Below are positions 35,744-40,286 of a stretch of 40,286 nucleotides of DNA, one piece after another. The stretch's first letter is position 1; each line of letters opens with the position of its first letter. Position numbers and translations under genes: made by a program. This DNA comes from an uncultured Sphingomonadaceae bacterium (GTDB lineage: Bacteria; Pseudomonadota; Alphaproteobacteria; Sphingomonadales; Sphingomonadaceae): positions 1 through 40,286 of the forward strand of contig CAMYJW010000012.1 in the NCBI GenBank assembly GCA_947258815.1, written 5' to 3'. The notes below the pieces were generated by a model, which worked only from the letters and a program-made list of their open reading frames with translations, was not told where the DNA came from and ran no database searches.

Positions 35744-37207
35744 TTATCGCGGCATGCGGTTCCACGCATCGAGCGCGGCGATCTTGTAGGCCTCGGCCAG
35801 AGTCGGATAATTGAAGGTATTCTCGATAAAATAGTCGAGCGTGCCTTTCAGGTTGAGCACGGCCTGACCGATATGGATCAGCTCGGTCGCGCCTTCCCCG
35901 ATGATGTGAACCCCCAGCAATCTGCGCGTGTCGTTGCACACGATGATTTTCATCAGCCCCTGTTCAAGCCCCATGATATGCCCGCGCGATGTTTCGCGCA
36001 TCCGGGCAATGCCACACTCATAATTGATACCCTGCTCGCGCACCTGTTGCTCGCTAAGGCCTGCGGTGGAGATTTCGGGCACGGCATAAATGCCATACGG
36101 AAAGTATTTCGGCGCAGGCGGAACCGGCAGGCCAAACGCGTGACAGGCAGCGATGCGCCCCTGCTCCATCGAAGTGGACGCAAGGCTGGGAAAGCCGATA
36201 ACATCGCCTGCGGCATAGATATGTTCGACGCCGGTCTGGAACGTCGCCGGATCAATCGCCAGCCGCCCGCGTGCATCGGTTTCCAGCCCACAATTCTCAA
36301 GCCCGAGTTCGCGCGTTGCCCCCATCCGGCCCGCGCAATACAGCGCCATTTCGGTGCGCACCGCGCGCCCGTCATCAAGCTGCGTCACAATTCTTCCATC
36401 GCTCCCGCGCGTGACCGATTCCACCGGAACACCCAGCCGAAAACGCACCCCGCGATCGCGAAGCTGATGCACGAACTCGTCAATAATCTCCCGGTCAACG
36501 AAATCGAGAAAGCTCTCGCGCGGCTCAACGATCGTGACCGCAACATCAAGCGCGCTGAAAATCGTTGCATATTCAATGCCGATCACTCCGGCCCCGATCA
36601 CCGCAAGCGAGCGCGGCAAACGATGCAGGCTGACGACTTCATCGCTGTCCATGATATCGGGATCACCGAAATCGACCGTTCCGGGGCGGTAAGGCACTGT
36701 CCCCACCGCCACCAGAATGCGATCCGCGCTGGCCACAATTTCGCCGTGTTCGGGCGTGGTGATCGCAACCCGATGCGGATCGAGAAAGCGCGCACGCCCG
36801 GCGATCGTTTCAACGCCATTGCGCAAGAACTGATGCTCCAGCACGTCCACTTCATGGTCCAGCGTCTTGCACAGCCGCATGCTGAGATCGTCGCTGCCGA
36901 TGTTCTTTTTGGCCCGGTAGGATCGCCCGTAAAACCCGCGCTCGCGCCAGCCTGAGAGGTTCAGCGCGGTTTCGCGCAAGGTTTTGGAAGGGATCGTGCC
37001 GGTATGAACCGAAACACCGCCCACCTTGGCCTGCCCTTCAACCACCAGCACCGATTTGCCCAGCTTGGCCGCCTGAATGGCCGCACGCCGCCCGGCCGGG
37101 CCGCTGCCGATAACCACAAGTTCAAAATGACATGCCGCTTGCGGCGCGTCGCTGAGGCCGCTGAGACCATCAATATCGGTTTGCCGGTCGATCCTGTCCA
37201 TGAACAT
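35744..37207 (-). CDS. sthA: soluble (Si-specific) NAD(P)+ transhydrogenase
   Basis: SthA moves hydride between NADPH and NAD+, balancing the two pools. The 487-residue flavoprotein resembles dihydrolipoamide dehydrogenase: FAD-binding VIGSGPAGRRAAIQAAKLGK, NAD-binding VIGAGVIGIEYATIFSAL, YAAGDVIGFPSLAST and dimer-interface FNYPTLAEAYKIAAL. The redox disulfide of that family is missing (GGVSVHTGTIPSKT in place of a CxxxxC), which is expected for SthA and argues against a lipoamide dehydrogenase. The ATG at 37207 follows GAGAGGA with a seven-base gap. icd, an NADPH source, lies elsewhere in the window. Confidence 0.93.
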   Translation of the reverse strand: MFMDRIDRQTDIDGLSGLSDAPQAACHFELVVIGSGPAGRRAAIQAAKLGKSVLVVEGQAKVGGVSVHTGTIPSKTLRETALNLSGWRERGFYGRSYRAKKNIGSDDLSMRLCKTLDHEVDVLEHQFLRNGVETIAGRARFLDPHRVAITTPEHGEIVASADRILVAVGTVPYRPGTVDFGDPDIMDSDEVVSLHRLPRSLAVIGAGVIGIEYATIFSALDVAVTIVEPRESFLDFVDREIIDEFVHQLRDRGVRFRLGVPVESVTRGSDGRIVTQLDDGRAVRTEMALYCAGRMGATRELGLENCGLETDARGRLAIDPATFQTGVEHIYAAGDVIGFPSLASTSMEQGRIAACHAFGLPVPPAPKYFPYGIYAVPEISTAGLSEQQVREQGINYECGIARMRETSRGHIMGLEQGLMKIIVCNDTRRLLGVHIIGEGATELIHIGQAVLNLKGTLDYFIENTFNYPTLAEAYKIAALDAWNRMPR

Positions 37208-37390
37208 CGCAATTCCTCTCCTCAGCGCGCACCTTTTCGCGCGCCAGCACGCTAAACAAACGTGCTTGAGGATTGCTGAGACAAGCTGGTCGTATTTCTC
37301 CTTAGGCCCATATTCCAGGGCCCGATTTCCGAAAGCCGGGATACCATCCGCCTTTTCTCAAGCGGCAAATTCTGCGATGAGCCATCGGCA

Positions 37391-37927
37391 ATGGCGCACA
37401 TCTCCGGCACATCCCATCGCTCACCTCGCAAAACCGCGCGCATCGCGATGTTCGCGGCCTTGTGTGCGATGCTTGCCGCCCCGCTTGCCTACGCACGCGA
37501 AAGTCTGGGCATGTATGGCAATTGGGGTGTATTTCGCGATCCCGATCTGCCGCGCTGCTATGCCATCGCCAAGGCGATCCCCAGCACCCTGCACCGCGAT
37601 TATGAGCCTTATGCAACGGTTGGCACGTGGCCCAAACGCAAGCTGCGTAATCAGCTGCATTTCCGCATGTCGCGCAAACTGGCAAGCGATCCGCGGCTGG
37701 TGCTGCGCATCAGCGGAGAGCGCTTCGATCTTACCGGCGGCGGCGGCGATGCCTGGCCAGTCGATGCCCGGATGAACGCGGCAATCATCGCCCGCATGCG
37801 ATCCGCCACCAGCATGAGCATTTCGGCACGCGGCGCAAACGGCAAGGGTTTCTCGAACACCTGGAAGCTGGACGGCGTCGCCTCTGCCATGGACGCCGCC
37901 GCGATCGGCTGCGCAAAAGCGCGCTGA
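37391..37927 (+). CDS. secreted protein, IalB-like
   Basis: A 178-residue product with a basic N-terminus (HRSPRKTARIAM), a hydrophobic core and a likely signal cleavage after AYA-RE. The mature part opens with GNWGVFRD and a cysteine in RCYAIAK. It has strand-like repeats and ends with SNTWKLDGVASAMDAAAIGC, giving two cysteines in all. This layout resembles the invasion-associated locus B (IalB) family of alphaproteobacterial periplasmic proteins, but the match is remote and the function unknown. The start lacks a ribosome-binding site; ATG 37448 would still keep a signal sequence. It is divergent from sthA. The 183-base gap has a six-pair dyad at 37246-37266 near the sthA start. Confidence 0.65.
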   Translation: MAHISGTSHRSPRKTARIAMFAALCAMLAAPLAYARESLGMYGNWGVFRDPDLPRCYAIAKAIPSTLHRDYEPYATVGTWPKRKLRNQLHFRMSRKLASDPRLVLRISGERFDLTGGGGDAWPVDARMNAAIIARMRSATSMSISARGANGKGFSNTWKLDGVASAMDAAAIGCAKAR

Positions 37928-37933
37928 ACGAGA

Positions 37934-37968
37934 TTGAAAATCAGGGCGAAGTGTGTATATTTATACAC
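37934..37968 (+). promoter_or_regulatory. candidate promoter with overlapping palindromic operator
   Basis: TTGAAA at 37934-37939 and TATATT at 37956-37961 are 16 bases apart and make one of the best promoter matches in the window. The palindrome GTGTATATTTATACAC (37953-37968; seven-base arms, two-base centre) covers the -10 hexamer and the expected start near 37968, as a repressor site would. I could not assign it to a known regulator family; the GntR/YtrA consensus was tested by eye and does not fit. Confidence 0.55.
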
Positions 37969-37973
37969 ATCAC

Positions 37974-38048
37974 GTCCCCGGTTTGCCGCTTTGAGGCGCT
38001 CGAAAGAGCAGATATCAGCTCAAGGCCGCTCCCGGGGACATCTTTTTT
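37974..38048 (+). promoter_or_regulatory. long structured leader with terminator-like U-run
   Basis: GTCCCCGG (37974-37981) pairs perfectly with CCGGGGAC (38032-38039). Inside it a second helix joins about 37985-37995 with 38019-38029 (one mismatch, one G-U). At the tip a four-pair stem, 37998-38001 with 38006-38009, closes a GAAA tetraloop. CTTTTTT at 38042-38048 follows, so the whole reads as an intrinsic terminator or attenuator. The next start codon is only 5-14 bases after the U-run. It may be an attenuator, a small RNA of about 80 bases with its own promoter and end, or the terminator of the IalB-like gene. Confidence 0.6.
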
Positions 38049-38061
38049 GGTGATGATCATA

Positions 38062-38772
38062 ATGCCCACGGCAATCGTTATCGATGGCGCGTTTTTCTTG
38101 AGGCGCTTCAAACATAGTTTCCCTTGGCTTGATCCCGAAAATGCCGAGCATGTCAGCCTGGGAGTAGTGGCTCTTTCTGCATATCATGTCGCAACGCGAT
38201 TGCATGCAGACCCTACTTGGGAAAATATGACTGGCGAAAAATTTCGCCCTGAAGAATCATCCTCACTGTATCGGATATTCTTTTACGACTGCGCTCCATT
38301 AACAAAAAGGCTCCATCAACCTGTTTCAAAGCGCTCACTAAATCTCGCAAAGTCACGGGACGCGGTCTTACGAAAAGCAATCCACTGCAAATTACGGGAA
38401 ACTAGAAAGGTGGCCCTCAGGCTGGGAACACTCAACGAGGGTTTATCCGGTTGGAAACCAAGGAAAGAAGCCGTGGCGCGCTGGCTTGCTAATCCTGAAA
38501 CATTCGAACCCACTGACGAAGATTTTCAGATCGACGTCATTCAAAAGGGTGTCGACATGAGGCTTGGATTAGACATCGCGTCCATGGCCTATAAACGTCA
38601 AGTCGATCAGATCGTTCTCGTCGCGGCGGACGCTGACTTCTTGCCGGTCGCAAAAATGGCCAGACGCGAAGGCTTGGATGTTGTCCTGGATCCGATGCAT
38701 GGTCAGGCATCCCCGGACTTGATTGAACATGTCGACGGTGTCCGGAATTGCCGTATTGAAATTCGTCCATGA
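38062..38772 (+). CDS. NYN-domain protein (PIN-like nuclease fold, LabA/DUF88 type)
   Basis: A 236-residue protein with the acidic residues expected of the NYN domain: D8 in [10 protein letters not shown]76 in IFFYDC, D165 and D171 in [10 protein letters not shown], and D190/D192 in VAADADF. These would bind metal, so an RNase is likely, though target and activity are unknown. A basic middle part (about 79-140) separates the first two motifs from the rest. Codon use and base composition are clearly less G+C-rich than the neighbours, which suggests acquisition. The ATG at 38062 has a weak GGTGAT seven bases upstream; ATG 38053 is also possible. The stop overlaps the rlmN start (ATGA). Confidence 0.82.
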   Translation: MPTAIVIDGAFFLRRFKHSFPWLDPENAEHVSLGVVALSAYHVATRLHADPTWENMTGEKFRPEESSSLYRIFFYDCAPLTKRLHQPVSKRSLNLAKSRDAVLRKAIHCKLRETRKVALRLGTLNEGLSGWKPRKEAVARWLANPETFEPTDEDFQIDVIQKGVDMRLGLDIASMAYKRQVDQIVLVAADADFLPVAKMARREGLDVVLDPMHGQASPDLIEHVDGVRNCRIEIRP

Positions 38773-40022
38773 CCGACACACCACTTATGCCGATCCCCGG
38801 GAATATCGACCCGCTGCCCGTCGCGCGCGAGGTTACGCCGCGCGACGATGGCCGGATTGACGTTCTGGGCCTTTCCAGACCGCGCATAGCCGCGCTTTTT
38901 GAAACGGCGGGGCTGGACGCGAAACAGGCCAAACTGCGCGCCAAGCAGGTGTTTCACTGGCTTTATCATCGCGGCGTCACCGATTTTGCAGCGATGACCG
39001 ATATCGGCAAGGCAATGCGCCCGTGGCTGACCGAACGCTTTGTCGTCAGCCGGCCCGATGTGGTCGAAGCCCAGCATTCGCAAGACGGCACGCGTAAATG
39101 GCTGCTGCGCACGGCAGACGGGCACGAATTTGAAATGGTGTTCATCCCCGATGCGGACCGGGGCACATTGTGCGTTTCCAGCCAAGTGGGCTGCACGCTC
39201 AATTGCACGTTCTGCCACACCGGAACGATGCGGCTGGTGCGTAATCTTACGCCCGGCGAAATCGTCGGTCAGGTGATGCTGGCGCGCGATGCGCTGGGCG
39301 AGTGGCCCAAAGGCCGGATGGACTTTGATTTTGAAGACGATGACAGCGATCCCGAAGCAGACAATCGCGGCCACTATTCCGCCGATGGCCGCCTGCTGAC
39401 CAACATCGTGATGATGGGCATGGGGGAGCCGCTCTACAACTTCGATAATGTCCGCGATGCGCTCAAGCTGGTGATGGACCCGGAAGGTCTGTCACTCTCG
39501 CGCCGCCGGATCACGCTGTCAACCAGCGGCGTTGTTCCGATGATGGAACGCTGCGGCAGGGAAATAGGCGTTGGCCTTGCGGTCTCTCTTCATGCCGTCA
39601 CCAAAGACGTGCGCGACGAGATCGTGCCGATCAACAGGAAATACGGAATTGAGGAACTGCTCTCCGCCTGCGCGGCATACAAGGGCGCGTCCAATTCCCG
39701 GCGCATCACGTTTGAATATGTGATGCTGAAAGACAAGAACGACAGCGACGAAGACGCGCACGAACTTGTCCGCCTGATCCGCGAATATGCCCTGCCCGCC
39801 AAAGTGAACCTGATCCCGTTCAACCCATGGCCCGGCGCGGCCTATGAATGCTCAACGCCAGAGCGCATCGCGCGCTTTTCCGACATCATTTTCAAAGCCG
39901 GCATCAGCGCACCCGTCCGCACCCCGCGCGGCCGCGACATCGACGCCGCCTGCGGACAGCTTAAAACCGCAGCGGAAAAGAAAAGCCGGGCGCAGCTGGA
40001 TCGCGAAGCGGCGGAGAGTTAG
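38769..40022 (+). CDS. rlmN: dual-specificity rRNA/tRNA adenine-C2 methyltransferase RlmN
   Basis: RlmN is a radical-SAM enzyme that methylates A2503 of 23S rRNA and A37 of some tRNAs. The 417-residue protein has the iron-sulfur motif CTLNCTFC (C142, C146, C149), [10 protein letters not shown] before it, [16 protein letters not shown], a SAM-binding LSTSGVVP, and a late Cys in YECSTPE as the second catalytic cysteine. Compared with E. coli there is an acidic insert at about 184-199 ([14 protein letters not shown]). Its ATG lies within the last codons of the NYN gene, so translation is probably coupled to it; no separate ribosome-binding site is obvious. Confidence 0.96.
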   Translation: MTDTPLMPIPGNIDPLPVAREVTPRDDGRIDVLGLSRPRIAALFETAGLDAKQAKLRAKQVFHWLYHRGVTDFAAMTDIGKAMRPWLTERFVVSRPDVVEAQHSQDGTRKWLLRTADGHEFEMVFIPDADRGTLCVSSQVGCTLNCTFCHTGTMRLVRNLTPGEIVGQVMLARDALGEWPKGRMDFDFEDDDSDPEADNRGHYSADGRLLTNIVMMGMGEPLYNFDNVRDALKLVMDPEGLSLSRRRITLSTSGVVPMMERCGREIGVGLAVSLHAVTKDVRDEIVPINRKYGIEELLSACAAYKGASNSRRITFEYVMLKDKNDSDEDAHELVRLIREYALPAKVNLIPFNPWPGAAYECSTPERIARFSDIIFKAGISAPVRTPRGRDIDAACGQLKTAAEKKSRAQLDREAAES

Positions 40023-40099
40023 CAGCCAACAGCCAGAATTAACGCCTCCGAATGTTTATATTGAGACTATGCTGTCTCATACGACTCGGGAGAGTGTGC

Positions 40100-40286
40100 A
40101 TGACTATCAAGCAACGGGCTTCTGGTTCCAGGCCACGCGTCAGGCGATTCCGGCAGGGCATCACCATCGTTTGCAGCGCGCTGTTGCTGGCGGCGTGTGG
40201 TGAGGAAATCAAGGAGCCGCAGCTGCCGCCCGATGCAGTCGCGGTGCCTGCGCTGGTGCAACAGATGATGGATGCCCGGTTTCCCG
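40100..40286 (+). CDS. lipoprotein, N-terminal part (runs off the right edge)
   Basis: An open frame from ATG 40100 to the end of the window gives 62 residues without a stop. It has a strongly basic start (MTIKQRASGSRPRVRRFRQG), a hydrophobic segment and the lipobox LLAAC, followed by GEEIKEPQ. This is a clear lipoprotein signal peptide, with the Cys to be lipidated in the envelope. GGGAGAG a few bases upstream supports the start. The mature domain lies outside, so no function can be given. A TGAGAC...GTCTCA six-pair dyad stands in the short gap after rlmN (40062-40079). Confidence 0.75.
   Translation, partial: MTIKQRASGSRPRVRRFRQGITIVCSALLLAACGEEIKEPQLPPDAVAVPALVQQMMDARFP

Noticed and set aside
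37200..37775. 191-residue open frame overlapping the IalB-like gene in another frame
   Set aside because: No signal peptide or domain, rich in Pro, Arg and Ser; the overlapping frame has a clear signal peptide and ordered protein.
37953..37968. The palindrome at the NYN promoter as a GntR/YtrA-type operator
   Set aside because: The TA positions required by the YtrA consensus do not line up; the regulator is left open.

Overview
The window looks like chromosome from an alphaproteobacterium of the order Sphingomonadales. The DNA is G+C-rich, and it carries alphaproteobacterial markers: CckA and CpdR of the CtrA control pathway, a GTTC-N7-GTTC type SOS box at recA, and a trpF-trpB-trpA-folC cluster. 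Several secreted or membrane proteins (SapC-like, a four-cysteine secreted protein, an IalB-like protein) also resemble sphingomonad proteins. This placement comes from gene content and protein resemblance; no 16S gene is present. About 33 protein genes, one tRNA and one probable small RNA fill almost the whole window. No insertion sequence, CRISPR array, prophage or plasmid function was seen.

Layout. Positions 1-325 hold no gene I can support. Positions 326-7856 (+) form a long run: purB, a small LapA-like membrane protein, pyrF, a secreted SIMPL-domain protein, trpF, trpB, a 67-residue membrane protein wedged between trpB and trpA, trpA and folC. A permease of the AmpG type faces back (7857-9569). 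Then come rluB-like and rsmD (overlapping), a PcrA/UvrD helicase, a convergent DEAD-box RNA helicase, a secreted protein of unknown function, a D-2-hydroxyglutarate dehydrogenase-like flavoprotein and a SapC-like gene. Behind SapC is a three-hairpin element with an unpaired CCUCC-type motif and an intrinsic terminator, which I call a probable small RNA. Next are an N-formylglutamate amidohydrolase-like gene divergent from cpdR, tRNA-Val(GAC), a polyprenyl-phosphate-sugar type glycosyltransferase, icd with a clear terminator, and a Kef-type antiporter.

Positions 25121-33608 are a minus-strand block, in transcription order dapA, smpB, a DUF2062 membrane protein, cckA, recA and alaS. smpB/DUF2062 and DUF2062/cckA overlap by ATGA. 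recA has its own SOS-type control region. The rest holds a lytic transglycosylase divergent from dapA, the soluble transhydrogenase sthA, an IalB-like secreted protein, an accessory NYN-domain (PIN-like nuclease fold) gene, rlmN, and the beginning of a lipoprotein gene that leaves the window.

Most genes are housekeeping: purine, pyrimidine, tryptophan, folate and lysine/peptidoglycan synthesis; rRNA modification; DNA repair; and NADPH balance (icd and sthA). The most unusual spot is 37934-38772. There a lower-G+C NYN gene has a likely promoter overlain by a 16-base palindrome. Between promoter and start codon lies a leader that is almost entirely one long hairpin ending in a U-run. The NYN gene also overlaps the rlmN start codon, so its control may extend to rRNA/tRNA methylation. 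Second in interest are the probable small RNA at about 18098-18201 and the membrane mini-gene inside trpBA.
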